Under the pieces are notes generated by a model, which saw only the letters and a list, made by a program, of their open reading frames with translations, did not search any database and was not told the origin of the DNA. Both the position numbers and the translations under genes were made by a program. 64,000 nt of DNA from Chalciporus piperatus (taxonomy: Eukaryota; Basidiomycota; Agaricomycetes; Boletales; Boletaceae): positions 62,001 to 126,000 of the forward strand of contig JBBPTG010000056.1 in the NCBI GenBank assembly GCA_038093975.1, in the 5' to 3' direction. Below, in pieces: positions 37,221-53,053 of the stretch (positions within the stretch are counted from its first letter, which is position 1; every line of letters starts with the position of its first letter).

Positions 37221-38445
37221 ATGCCCAGGCATTACCGTGACCATCCAGCTTCGCATGGGCGCCAACACGCCGATGGTTATGACGACAGCGAGGTCGACGG
37301 TGACGAAGATAGCCCCCCAATCTACACCACGCGTCGCTCTAGAAGCGCTTACGAACTCCGAGAACAAGCTACCTTGCCCGCTTCCATGCGTCTCACAGCC
37401 GACGTCCCTCGCGCTACCGGCTTGTCCGCTTTTCTCGGAGAGGGCTTAGCCTGGCGAAGGCCCGGGGTCGCTCAGATCACAACCACATCACGACAACTCG
37501 GTGCCGGCGAGACCGAAATCGAAGGGGACGAACAAGTGAGCAATCGCGCTACTCTCTACTTTCCGCTCGGCCTTTGTCGCGGGTGTTTCTAAACGCCCTT
37601 TATCCATCCAGCCAAGTCATCTTCCGAACACCAGAGTTATGCCTGCGCCAGAGCCTTTGGTGCCGCCGACAGTCGTGACGATGGTGCTGTTCGAATCCTC
37701 GCGACTTTTGTCGATCGTACCTGCGTCTCTCGGTGCATTGTTCAATGCGTGGTGCTTTTGGTGTCCACCAGGTTACTCGCCCACGTATGGCCCGCGGGAC
37801 AATTATCATTATGTCAGGGCCGAGCAAATCGAAGGGTGGGGCCGAAGGTGTTTGCCGGACAGGGGAGACTACTTTGTTGCGATGATATGGGTACAGTCTA
37901 TTCTATACTTCCAGCTCAAACTTTGCCTTTTGACCATCATATTTCAGGCTCTCCTCACAGCCCATCAATGCCTTAAACTAACTACCGGGCTTCTACACCG
38001 TTGGCGCGTCTACTATCCCCCAATCTCCGCCCTCATCCGTCTCCTCGCCTTACAAGCCATCTGCTGGCCCGCTACCCATTTCACCCTCGAGATCGTCGGC
38101 AGCCTAGGCGCAAATCCATCATTTGACGGTGGTGAACTCACCATCCTTGAAAGCGCGCTTCTTCGGTGGACGACCGTTCGTCCTGATGTCTGCTGGGCAG
38201 TTATCGGCACTACGACATGCGTTTCGCGAAGCATTCAAATATGGGTTACGAGCAATCTCCTACTCCCGTCTAGTTCTTCCTCGTCTAGCATATCGGATCG
38301 AATGAGACCGAGGACAGCTACAGGAAAAGAGACGAGGAAGTGGGATTGGGGGGTCGTGGCAAGGGTGTGTATGGTTCCTGCGGGGTTCCTGTATTTCGTG
38401 ATGGCGTGGATCGCAACATGGAGGAGGGAGGTAGGAGGTTGTTGA
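37221..38445 (+). CDS. EOS1: EOS1-like N-glycosylation-associated ER membrane protein
   Basis: Resembles the fungal Eos1 family, multi-spanning ER proteins linked to N-glycosylation and oxidative stress tolerance in yeast. The start is ATG at 37221 (MPRHYRDHPASHGRQHADGY); an apparent upstream extension begins with TTG. The N-terminal 130 residues are polar. An intron of about 90 bp (from about 37535) leads to the membrane part. Conserved segments are ESSRLLSIVPASLGALFNAW, the DYFVAMIW/ALLTAHQCLKLTTGL junction over a 57 bp intron (37890-37946), RWRVYYPPISALIRLLALQA, ICWPATHFTLEI, then a C-terminal helix (VCMVPAGFLYFVMAWIA). Four hydrophobic segments are visible. The size, about 360 residues, fits the family. 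The gene converges on Argonaute (295 bp gap). Confidence 0.72.
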
Positions 38446-38739
38446 GGTTACTTAATGCGTTGATATTCTCTTCCTTCGCTACCTGGTCGCACGCTGGATA
38501 TGCTATCCATACTTTCGTTATTCTCGAGTACTTACTAGAACTTGAAATTCGGTAACCTGGGCTTCAGCCTGAGTACATATAATAGTATTAATACAAACAC
38601 ACGGAATCAGGTGGGGAGCATATACCTAGTGTACATTCAAGAATACGAGAGACAGCAAAAGGCGCATATCCGAAAGCAACATGACAAAGAGCTACGAGTC
38701 GTTGAGCCACTTCGATCAAATATCCCGACCACCAAGCCA

Positions 38740-41700
38740 TCAAATATAGAACATGGACCCAGCCAAGTTCGGGTGAATGCCGTTGCCCCACGCCTTAATG
38801 GCCGTGTCGTAGACCTTTGCCTCGGCTTCTTCCTTCGACTCCTTCGACCTCCCCTTCGACGTTGTGGTCGTCTTGTCATCGGAGGCCAAGAAATCGTTAA
38901 GATAACAGCGACCCCGCTCGCAAGCGAGATCGGCGTAATACGCGGGGGGGACGAGACTGACCGCTTTCGTGGCGCGCGCATACATATAGCACGCCGTGTT
39001 GATCCCTTGCTGGACCTCATCCGCACCTAGCTTGCTCTCGTCGTATATCACAGTGTAATGCGTCGGCTTCACGTGACCCTGCAGGCCAGCATGGGCTTGG
39101 AGGTAAAAGTCGAAGTCGAAGCTATCATGGTATCAGATGAATCGTTAGAAGTAGGTAACGATCACTTGTAGTCATACGCACACGGAGGTATTGCCCTGGT
39201 CGCAAACGGTCCCGGGGCGGGTGTTGCCATTCCTGTCCGCGAGCTGAGAGTTCATGGGCCAGTTTCTGACGTGGTGTCGCTTGCCGCAGATGATGATCGT
39301 CAGATGGGGCCGGTAAGGTTTTCCCTGTTGACCACCTTTGGGGCTCATTTTCTGGAAAGCCTCCAGTATCTTCGGAAGCTCTGCATCTGGGTGCCGAGGA
39401 TCCATATTATCGATCACAATGTCAAATTGTCCCTACAACAAATTTCAGCAGATTTCCGAAAGCGAAATGTTAATACCACGAACCTCCGACACACCGTCCC
39501 TGAAGACGATCACTCGTTCCGGGAGCGACCTGTTGACTTCTTGGTACTTCTTCAAACGTTCGATCATCATCGGGCAAAGGTCGGTGATCATCTGTTGGAA
39601 GAATGTCATCTTGGTTGCTCACAACTGCGAACACTAAAATGCGTACCTCTTGCTTGCTCTTTTGGCACCTCATACTAGCAGGGAATTGAGCGAAAGCGCT
39701 GTCCACGCTCGCTACAACGGCGGCGATGGACGGAGTTCCCGCAACACTACCGGGGCCGGGATGGGTCACATCCATTCCAACAAGCATCGTCTTCATCTTC
39801 GTCAACCATTTCAAGTTCCCATCATCCAACCTGTGGTTGGTGCCGCCAAGCTTCATATTGACCTTCAACGCGACATTCGAGAAGTATTGGTCTTGTTTAT
39901 TGGCATCCGGGTTGAGCACCTTGTTGGAAAGCATGTGAATAGTGTGTATCCCCAGCTCGACATCACAGATACGTTTGATGCCGGGGTAGATGTAGTTGTC
40001 TCGTCCGGATAAAATAACGAGCATGAAGGAAGGTTTGCCACGCTGGCTCTGCTGGGTCTCAATCGTTTTACGAATTGCGGTGAGGGCACTTTGCCTGCCA
40101 GGATCTCTTGTGGGATTGGAAATCTGAACATTCAAAAGGTGCGGAGAAGTAGTGGCAGATATCCCCGTTATCCCACTCTTCTCGCATTTCGCTGCAAATC
40201 CTTTCCAGAGCGTGGTTAGCGCAAGGTCGTCGGGTCCCCGGAAGATTGGGCGACCCTCTTCAGTGACAACCAAGATCCACCACGATCTCACGGCGCCACC
40301 AGCGTGAAACTTTACATCGAGGATATTCCAACTGCCATTATTGATGTTCGGTGGCCTGCCACCTCTATAGCTGACGTTTGGAGGGGGGAGTTCCCGGAAT
40401 GGGATGACGGTCATGCTGTTACTGACAGCGAGGTCGAAGTTGCGCAATTTCTCATTGTCCCCCTGCAAGCCGAGTAGAGGGAGGCCCTGGTCGACGATAG
40501 AATGAGCATTCTGCGCAGGAGGGTTGCAAGCGGAACGAAGCATAAGAGTTGTTTCTTGGTCGTCAAGCTTGCCTCGGAATGGTTGGCCAGGCGGGATTTC
40601 ACATAACTCCGGGGGGACGAGAATGGGATGCTTCGCATTCAGTCCAGAAATATCAACGACTGGAAGATTGGGGTATTTCAGCGTGATCTTGTACTCTGTG
40701 ATCACATAATTTAGCAAATGAACGGCTCGATGATCAAATACCATACTTCGTTTGAAATACTGCTCCACGGTCACCACTGCATTGAATTCGTCGCATTGGA
40801 ATTTGGTATCCTTCGCTGACGAAGATGTGATCCGCTTTACAGGCTTCGTCTGCTTATAGCCCAGGTGGTTCGTAGTCACTTTGAGCTTCTGCGCAAACCG
40901 CCGGAGCATCGCCCCCGCAGAATGCCCCTGGAACCCCATTATAGCGTCAGCAAGGTTGCCCGGCTTGTAGAACGCCGTCATGCAAACGCCGACGTTGACC
41001 ATGAGCTCTTTGTAAACTGGACGCGCCGACATGAAAAAACCTTTCCATGCCTCGATCCCATTAGACAGCTTGAGCCCGGCTGTGTCACGTGAAGGGAAGA
41101 AGTATCGATTCTTGCCGACGCGAACCCCTGTGTGGGAAGCACGGTATTGGAGGACTAAATTGTATGCTCCGACAATAGGCGCGAAGTCGTAGTTTCGGGA
41201 CTTATGATCCCCATGAGTGTAACTGAAGTAGCGGTTCATAAGTACAATAGATCTACGTTGAGTATAGCCGGTAAAACTTACGCGTGCAGGTCACTAGCCT
41301 CGAGTTTTTGAGTGAAAACAATGGAGACGGTGTAGGTCTTGTCCCGTTGGTCTGGCCGCGTTTGTCCCTCTTTTCGGAAGGGGATGGCAACGTCAAGCGG
41401 TTGCGGCAGCTCCTTCGAAGAAACCAACCTAGCGCTCCCATCGTGGGCGATGGACCGTACGTATTCCTGCCATCCTGCTTGGGTACTCTCCTCGAGTAAC
41501 TCGAACAAACGAGCCTTGATGCTCCTAAGATCGGTAGTGGGAGAGAAGTCGACGCGGTAGTCATAGATGGTCCCATCCTTTGGGAACTGGACTGCAAAGA
41601 AGTTGGACCGCAGAACGCCCGGTTTACCGAGAGTCCCGAAACCAGGACGGGTGGGACGTTTAGAAGAGTGTTGAATCTTCTTCAACGTGTCGACGAGTTG

Positions 41701-41982
41701 TTGGGAGGTTGAGAGGCGCGAGTCAACAGGTGCAGGACTTCCGAATATGATACCTCCAGAGGCCCCTGCACCTGGTGGCCCTCCACCTCTGCCTCCGCCT
41801 CCGCCTCCGCCTCCGCCTCCACCTCTGTACCCACCTCCGCCTCCACCTCTGTACCCACCTTGACCCCCTCTGGGGGGTCCCTGGCTGGGCTGATTTCCGG
41901 GTGGCCCACCGCTGGGGGGACCACCGCGGAATTGACCACCGCGGAATTGGCCACCGCGGCCACGAATGGGGTTGTTGCTCAT
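38740..41982 (-). CDS. Argonaute, slicer-type, with N-terminal RGG repeats
   Basis: Guide-RNA-binding core of RNA silencing (quelling-type) complexes. The N-terminus is an RGG/Gly-rich tract (residues 8-75, including YRGGGGGGYRGGGGG). The N domain begins near RPGFGTLGKPG. L1 and PAZ follow (QYFKR, then KITLKYPNLPVVDISG, LVPPELCEIPPGQPFRGKL), then the MID domain (FMLVILSGRDNYIYPGIKRI, with KxxCDVELGIHT) and PIWI. The catalytic tetrad can be read: Asp in VGMDVTHPG, the glutamate finger in RCQKSKQE, Asp in VFRDGVSEGQFD and His in HVKPTHYTVIYDE. It should therefore be slicing-competent. The terminal MFYI is the usual Argonaute end (YF-like). About nine introns occur; one at about 41251-41280 joins LEASDLHA to SIVLMNRYFSY. 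The length is about 970 residues. No Dicer or RdRP gene is visible in this window. Confidence 0.95.
41791..41860. repeat. GCCTCC hexanucleotide repeats in Argonaute
   Basis: Five tandem GCCTCC units (41791-41820) followed by two interrupted copies of ACCTCTGTACCCACCT. On the coding (minus) strand they encode the Gly-rich RGG tract. Such repeats are prone to length variation between strains. Confidence 0.7.
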
Positions 41983-42261
41983 AATTGTAAGCTGTTAGAA
42001 GTCGATGTTGTGGTGAGGAGTCAAGATTTGCTGTTACGTGTCATCTGTTGCGCCGCAAGGTAAAAGGGCTTAAATACATAACCGAATTGCTTCCGTGTCT
42101 CGGAAGCATTCGTCATCGATTTCTGTCCTGTGTGGATCACTGGATGTGACTCAGGAGCCAGGGCAATCACTGCGCAATAGAGCGTGTACATTTGGGGTAT
42201 AGCATAGCCATGCACGTCCACACGGTCCAGAAACGCGACAGACTCACACCTCCATTGATGA

Positions 42262-43825
42262 TTACTCTACATAAGGAATCTCACAGCCAGCAGCTCGTGC
42301 AAGTCGTATGGTGTTCTCGGCCTGTATAACAGTCACCATTAAACTCTGCATAATAGCTTCGCAAAATTGGGCCACAAACCTGTTTCAGCATGGGGGCATC
42401 AATCATCTCTTTACCCCCACCTTCCATTTCAAGCCCAAGTGCACCCTTCTGATTGGAATGCGCAATGTTCATGCGGTGCAGAATCTTGGCAGCACGAAGG
42501 ATCTCTGTGAATTTCCGATTGGACATATGAATACCTGTCTAGAATTCCAAAAATAAGAGTATCGCACCTTGGAAGGTCGGTACAAACGCGGAATTGACAG
42601 TCGCAACCTGGTTCGGATGAATGGTTTGCTGTGAAACGGACATGGGTGCGACCACTCGGAGGGGACGAAGAACTCCAACACACCTTTCCAGTGAACCCCA
42701 GTCGCCTGCCGTCTTCACATTCTTCCCTCAGGTATTCCGGGTCCTTGTAGTTCACGCAAACCTGACTCTAGATCAAACCCCAAAATTCGCGCATCGGGTG
42801 AGGGCGTAGGCGTACCATATCAATAGCCTCGAGGCCGAAAGCCTTGGCCGCAATCACGATCTGTGAACGTACGAAGATCATTTCTTGTTTAGAGCTGGTC
42901 CGCACCACAGACGTATCCGCACAGTCTACAGGAGAATGACGTGTCAATGCACGAAATGCCAAGACCAACATACCAGAGCCTTACAATCCTCTGCAGCGAA
43001 CTGGCGGCTGAGCATTAGTCCACAACTTGCTGAAGTGAAGAGTATCAGCTTACCAACAGCGCTGACAGCTGCCCGCCTTTCTCAGTCCCAAATTCAGAGT
43101 TCCAGCCTGCGATCTCCGCTAAGCCCATAACAGCGCGTGCGCTCTCTATACTAACCACGATGCGCAAAGGCGTGGACGGAGGATTGATGTTACGTATCGT
43201 ACGAGAGACACAATGCAAATCCCGGACTGAGTGAATCTTGGGGAGGACAAGGGTGCCCACGGACGGGTGTCTGAGCTTGCCGCACCCACAAAGTTCGGGT
43301 CAGCATCAGTGGCCCTGCGGGGTCAGACATGATACATACCACCTCAGCGATATCTTCCTCGAAGAATGGCGTGCTTATGTCGTTGACTCGGACTGCGACG
43401 CGCTCGGGTGCCGGCAGGTTCTCCTTGGGGGTGCGCTGCCATCTCCTCGTCAGCGTCACGTCGCCACGCCAAGTCGGAGACCACGGACGTGTAGGAATTG
43501 GCTCAACCGTTGTCTCGCTACTTTCTTCTCCTGCGAGGTTGGTGTTACGCTGTCCTCGAGGTCATATATGATCACGTCTGGGGGTGCTCCAAGACTGAGT
43601 GACTTCTCGAGCATGCGGTCTGAAGAGGCAGGCACTGTAGAGACATGTCAACGGTTGTACTAGCGTGAGCACGCTGGTGAGAAACAGACCGTAGAGGTAC
43701 GAGCGGCGCAAGCTGGGCTCGCTGGTGGACGTGCTCAGCATTCTACGAGACCCAGTGCTGGTGAACCTGGCACATCGAGAAACATGATTAGCAGGTCGAA
43801 GCAGTGATCGTATCTGTACATTCAT
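42262..43825 (-). CDS. Citrate lyase beta-like protein (CitE/CLYBL, HpcH/HpaI aldolase family)
   Basis: Probable malyl-CoA/citramalyl-CoA-type lyase. The N-terminal 40 residues (MNVQIRSLLRPANHVSRCAR, Ser/Arg-rich, low acidity) look like a mitochondrial presequence. The core starts RRSYLYVPASSDRMLEKSL (spliced over about 43634-43690), then DVIIYDLEDSVTP with the metal-binding Asp/Glu. VLPKIHSVRD and RIVVSIESARAVMGLAEIAG follow, then AAEDYCADT (metal/CoA pocket), KAFGLEAIDMVCVNYKDPEY, GFTGKQTIHPNQV, and the C-terminal helices including GALGLEMEGGGKEMIDAPML. The last exon gives ARAAGCEIPYVE. About nine introns are needed. The length is about 350 residues. Whether it cleaves citramalyl-CoA or acts as malate synthase, as described for human CLYBL, cannot be told. 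It is divergent from PRP2 (146 bp). Confidence 0.85.
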
Positions 43826-43971
43826 GGTCGAACTTCAAGTTGTGTCCGTGGAGTGCAGCGATGTGTCATTGCTGGACCTAAGTTAGCTGGTAGTACTTAC
43901 TAGTAGTAGTAGTTAGTGGCCGTGACTTTTGTGTGACACTACCACTTGTCGACTACTCCCATTACACTCTC

Positions 43972-47857
<3,886 letters not shown>

Positions 47858-48080
47858 TATGCATCTTCCGAGTTGTATTTCCTACTTGCTAGCCCTTGTG
47901 AGGGTCGTAATTCGTATACATAGCCTTCGGGTGCTTGTTGAAAATACTGTGCTGCCTCAGACGAGGTAGTTCTGTCAAGACGTCTGATTACGATATTTCA
48001 GAGAAACGGGGAACACAATTACACGCATGTCAACAGAATAGACAACATATACCGATACATGATCACTTCCTTCCAGGCAC

Positions 48081-50334
48081 TCACGCCGCCCAGCTTGACT
48101 GCATCAAAATATCACGAAGATATTTGGCCTCTTCATGGTAGTCCGGCAGGCTTATCTTCGAGATACCATATCTCACACGCGTTTGGTCCTATAGCAGTTT
48201 AAGTGTTATGCCTCAGCACAAGGAGACGCGATGCACTCACATTGTAAGTATCTTGTTTGGCCCTGCAGCTGAAGTTGAACGTTCTGCCAGCTGATTGCGA
48301 CATGAGAGCGTTGTATTCCGCCTCGTTTCGTTCCTTGACACGAGTTCCGTGAGGGATGGCACACCGAAGCAAGGAGATAGTTACCTTGGTTTCCATAACT
48401 TCGTCCGCAGTTTTCCCGAACACGGCCAAACCAGCGTCATTGAAACCTTGGAACCATACCTGGCTTGACCAGTCGGCGACCGCCATAGACATGATATATC
48501 TAATTAATGGGTCAATGTTTTAGTCACATGTTGTTAACCTTGACCTGGATGCAGAACGTACCGGTATTCAGGGCGCTCAAAAGTCCTTTCACACTTTTCG
48601 CACCTCCAGCCATTGCCCACATCAGTGACCTTCTTGTTGCAACCTTGAGTAGGGCACGCGGCATACGCAATATTTTCGCTCTTGATGTGCATTACAGTGG
48701 CACGAACAGAGAAGAACTCTGCCTTATCTGACATCCCCAGCTGCGACTCCTTGACGTCACTGAGATGACGCATTTCATTGCGGTTAAACCCACTGAATGA
48801 CGCGCCACCAGACGAAAGGGCTGCTGAATGTGACTGGAAAGATTTATCTGACCCAATGCCGTCATACCAGCCACGGAGTAAATGGGCTTCCTCAATGTCT
48901 GGAGAAATGGTCATGTAACTCGAGGATATCGTTGAGAGATTACGTCCTGGAATTGGACCTCAGCATGCGTGACGATCGACAGGTTGCAAACAAACCTCCG
49001 AAATCTCCAACCTTCACGCCCTTGAATGCGACAACTGGGAGATCCTCGGCAGCGAATGTCTCCGCCTGCTTCCCCCAAATTGTCATTCTAACTGAATAAA
49101 GTGACTTGTCAACAAGCGTGAGGTCACGTTTCGACACCTAAAAGGCTGATTTAGACGGAATTACGAACTGGAGGGGGAACTCACTGTTCGACTCGTCGCT
49201 TTGGAAGTAATTTCCCCAAGAGGTCCCACTTCCTTAACGATGCCAATGACGTCTACATCCTCTCAGTTAACTATGAGAATCCCTAGCGGTAGGCGACGTA
49301 CCGCAAGTCGTATCCTTCTGGAGCTCTTCCAGCGAAGACAATTGGATGAAGTTATACCGAATCATCGGTACGTTAGTGTTGTCCACGCACTACAACGTCG
49401 ATCAGTTAACAGTAATTTTAATTTTGAACAAAGGACGGACCTCTTCTACCTCCGTATTCTTCTCGAGACTTATCTCGTAGTCGTTTTGGAGGTTGGAGAA
49501 CTTTTTCTTGGCAAGGTTGACTCGTCCTTTGGATATGTAGTAAACTTTGCCTTCCTCAAACTTGTCATACAGTTCTTCCACGACTGCATTGAAACCAGTC
49601 GCACGAATTTCGCCTGTTTCGTCCATCAAAGTGACGTTAAAGAGCTTTCCCTCTCCACGTGCATTTGACCAGGTCCTGATGTCAGATTTCTGGGTGACGC
49701 GTGCCTTGATGGTCCAGTTGTTTTGGTAAGGACTGAGACCTTCGATAGGGAAGATGGATCGCGCGCCTTTGCCGCTAGCGTTAGCGCTAGCTCGAGGTGC
49801 TGCTGGCCTAGTCCCCACGCTAGTGGAAACGGGAGGCTGAGGCTCCACGCTGGTCGAAGCATCAGGAGGCTCCTCCGTTGTGGGTGCAAGAGCAGGACCG
49901 GCCGGGGTAGGAGGGGCTGGAGCGGCAACAGGACTCCCTATTTTCTCTTCTTCTCTGGAAGCGACGTGTAGATCGAGGATGATGATGAGCCTAGAGATGC
50001 GTCAGCGCAGCACCGAGTCGAACATCGAACGGTGATACCTCCTGTCCTGCACAAAGTTGCAAGTGAGTTTGTCAACGACGACAATGCTGTTCCTGATGAT
50101 CTCTCCACGAGCGACCAGATCGTTGAGTTGAGTTGCAAGCATGGCCTGCACGAAATGTACGCCATCCGAGAGAATGAGGCGATACCTGTCGATGGTTGTG
50201 GTCGTCGGGGCGCTTGGGGATACTTTTTTTATGGAGAGGAGCTGTACGGCATATCCTGAGCCAAGTTCCTCGATTTCTGTTGGAGATGCCTCGTTGAGGC
50301 GTTCGCAAATACCGGCTGATAACTGCTGCGACAT
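48081..50334 (-). CDS. RFA1: Replication protein A 70 kDa subunit (RFA1)
   Basis: Largest subunit of the single-strand DNA-binding RPA heterotrimer, needed for replication, repair and checkpoint signalling. The start at 50334 gives [16 protein letters not shown]. The N-terminal OB fold (DBD-F) includes [21 protein letters not shown] Pro/Ala/Thr-rich linker (residues about 115-185) leads to DBD-A ([40 protein letters not shown]). DBD-B has [20 protein letters not shown] and [24 protein letters not shown] contains the zinc ribbon with four cysteines ([12 protein letters not shown] and RCEKCE), followed by [20 protein letters not shown]. The stop is at 48081 after LMQSSWAA. Nine or so introns. 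It is convergent with PRP2 and divergent from the peroxin-like gene with only 95 bp between start codons, so the two probably share a promoter. Confidence 0.94.
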
Positions 50335-50429
50335 GGTCAGAGTCAAGGGGGACGCGTTGTTTGTGCGCGTTATTTGTACACGATTTGTTTGTCACCGCGA
50401 CCGTGTCATACCGTGTCATACTACCACCC

Positions 50430-52775
50430 ATGGCAGACAGGTCATACACCAACCTACTCAGCCATCTACACAGACCCTCTACCAGGACACCACCATCTAC
50501 AACCCTTCAAGCTCTCATCGTTCACCACCTCGCCCATCTCACACCAACGCCAACACCACTCGCCGCAGCGATCGTTAGCAGCTCACTCTTCAGGCCATTT
50601 TCGTTTGCGAAGCTCGACACTCTCTGCACTTGCTTTCGACATGCTGTTCATGCAAAACTCAGGGCTCTAAAGGAGGAACCAAGTGGTTTATTTGTGCCGA
50701 GTCTGAACGCTCGTTTGAACACCTGGTCGACATCCCTCCTCAGGGGGTTCGAAGGCAGTCATGCAATCACTCGACTAGCTTGCTGCAGCGGACTGCTCCT
50801 GGGGCTCGAGGACGTACTTCCAAGATTGCCAGAGAAGCAACGAGACGTCAAAGCGAGAGTAGAGGACGAATTGATCCTCGCATTCGCAGACGTTATGGAC
50901 CTATTCATTTCATCCGATTCGTGGGGAAAGGAGTTCCAACCCGTCACCGAGGGTGGAGGTACGCCCGAAATCATCACCCGGGTGACCAGGATGCTAAGCT
51001 TGAACACAGAGGATGCCCTCACCCTCCCATTGATCGTCTCGTCCCAAGCGCTCCTCCTTGTTCCACCGGAAAAGTTCGTTGCCCTACCATTGCAAGTACG
51101 CATATTCGCAACTGATACCCGGCGACGTCACTGAATGATAATAGCAAATGCTGAGTCTAGTGACCCGTGCAATATCACATGCATTTGGTCAGGGAGATTT
51201 CATCTCCACGTTCTCGTCACACGTGCAATTCAACCCTGAATTCAAGATATCCCTAAATGTGAGTCTCATCCGACGCGCAATTTGGTTCCAACTAACGTTC
51301 GCCAGGTGGATGCACCTATTTATGCGGAAATTAACGCGATAGCGTCCTCCCATGCCATGACTCACATGGGCACTCTCTCTAAATTGTGCTCGAGAAGTAT
51401 CTCACTCTTCGTCGACTATCGTCCCAAGCTTGCCTTTCCCCAAGTCCATGAGACATTCCTTACTCTGGACACAATCGCAAGGAAAATTGAAGCAGGGTGG
51501 CTAAACAGTGGCTTACCTGGTGTTGAACAAGACTCGATAGGTGTGCAACATTGCTGACCGATTCCATGGTGTCTAATACCTAGGTAGCTCCGGAGGCCCG
51601 AACGGTGACCGCATCAATCTGGACAATTCTCAAGACTCTGCTATTTTGCACGGTCATGATCACTGAAGCGGGCCTATCGACATCTGTATACGTCCCGCCC
51701 GCATATAGCGGCTCAATATCAGCACTTGCACTTATCGTGCTACGCGCGCTTTCTCATCTGGCGTTCGTGATTGAGAAATTCGGTGGTGCCGGTCATGGAG
51801 CTTTCGAAGAGCTAAAGCGGGCGTTTTACCTTGCTCTCGACGTGTTGGCAAACAATGCGGATGAAAGTGAACAATTTGTAAAGGGGATATGCGATGAAAT
51901 ATGGTCCAATGGCTTTGTTCCAACGCATCCTGTCCAACAAGCCAAGAAGGCCTTCGCGTTAAGCGCGCTCGAGCAACTTGTTTCCGTTCTGAGCATGACG
52001 ACAATCCAAACTTACCTTCTTCCCTTCTGTTCACCGTGAGTCGAACATCCAAAGTCTATTGATCTCATTATTGATCATTCGTCAGACATCTGTCTGACCC
52101 ATCGCATCGTGAAATATTCGAGTCTGCTCACAGTGTAGTACTCTCCGTCTTCTCATCGCGCTCAAAACGGAGTATCGCAAATGCTGCTTCGCGCCCAGAT
52201 GACCCAATTATGTCGGACTCTGCATTCGTAGAGAAGATGGTCCCATTCTACTTGCAGTGCCTTATCGAGGTGACCAGTCTTCCTCTTTTGTCGTCTAGGT
52301 GCAATATTCATATTGCTCGCAGAACTCCGAAGATGGTAAGCTAAATGTCGGCCAGCTCTGTCTCGCCTTTGCCGCTCTCGTGAAGAGTGCATCTCTCACC
52401 CGCGATCTCGCGCTTGCATGGTTTTGCATCGATTCACTGCTCGCTGCGTGCATGGACCTACCACCAGACATCAGTCGACGCCAGCGTCTTCATTTGGCTC
52501 TGATATCAAGTATACCATCGCTTTCCCTTTCCCTGCTTCCACGTGTGTTGTCAACAGTGAGACATATCATTGATTGCACACAGGACGAAGCGACCCGCAA
52601 AGAACTTGTTGAGGCTTTGTTCCATGAGATCATGGAGAATGTCGGGGACGCGGAGAAGGAGTATGCTGTACGGTGGTGGAATGAGAGACGCTCTGAGTGG
52701 GTTGTAGGGAAATTGGATCGGAGTCATTTAGAGACCTCGGAGACGAGAGGTTTGGAAGTTGCCCCACGTTTGTAG
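50430..52775 (+). CDS. Putative peroxin, Pex8-like
   Basis: Large helical protein of about 690 residues with no enzyme motif. The start at 50430 gives MADRSYTNLLSHLHRP. Blocks include FAKLDTLCTCFRHAVHAKLR, ITRLACCSGLLLGLEDVLPR, NPEFKISLNVDAPIYAEINA, FEELKRAFYLALDVLANNAD and LLPRVLSTVRHIIDCTQDEA. All resemble alpha-solenoid repeats. The C-terminus is APRL, and PRL is an acceptable variant of the PTS1 peroxisomal targeting signal. Fungal Pex8 proteins are weakly conserved solenoids of this size with a C-terminal PTS1, and the N-terminal layout resembles them, so I propose Pex8. I am not certain: sequence conservation is low and other solenoid proteins are possible. About eight short introns. 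The next genes downstream are two PTS1-tagged ligases, which supports the peroxisome idea only by context. Confidence 0.55.
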
Positions 52776-53053
52776 CTCTCCACTGCAGATACTCTCCCCA
52801 AAGCAGTTGTCTGAGCGAGGATGGTTTTGATGTGACTGAGACTGCCTGAACTGTTCCTATCATTCCGTTGAGTAATTCGTGTCTAGCACGCGACCCAAAA
52901 CTCGCGCGACACGCCAACACACCCCGATCATGTGAACACCATGTAAAGTACCGTGGAAGCCAGCTATATGTAACCGCATTGCGCGCGATGGATCAATGCA
53001 GTTTCCTTTCCTTCGCTTCCTCCGCCCTAGACCATCCGTGACCGTTCGAATCC
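52776..53053. other. Intergenic region upstream of ligase 1
   Basis: About 280 bp with the promoter of the first acyl-CoA ligase. It contains TATATG at 52965-52970 (TATA-like) and a pyrimidine-rich stretch (53005-53030). The shared TTGAYTRCGCCCTA motif is not present here. Confidence 0.4.

Noticed and set aside
41791..41860. CRISPR-like short repeats
   Set aside because: Contiguous hexanucleotide coding repeats without spacers, in a eukaryotic gene.
41682..41963. Glu/Val/Ala repeat frame in the Argonaute 5' region
   Set aside because: Alternative-frame reading of the hexanucleotide repeat that encodes the RGG tract.
52733..52745. CCTCGG core resembling the fatty-acid response (FarA/FarB) site near the ligase genes
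   Set aside because: A single hexamer inside the coding end of the preceding gene, with no second copy in the ligase or carnitine acetyltransferase promoters.
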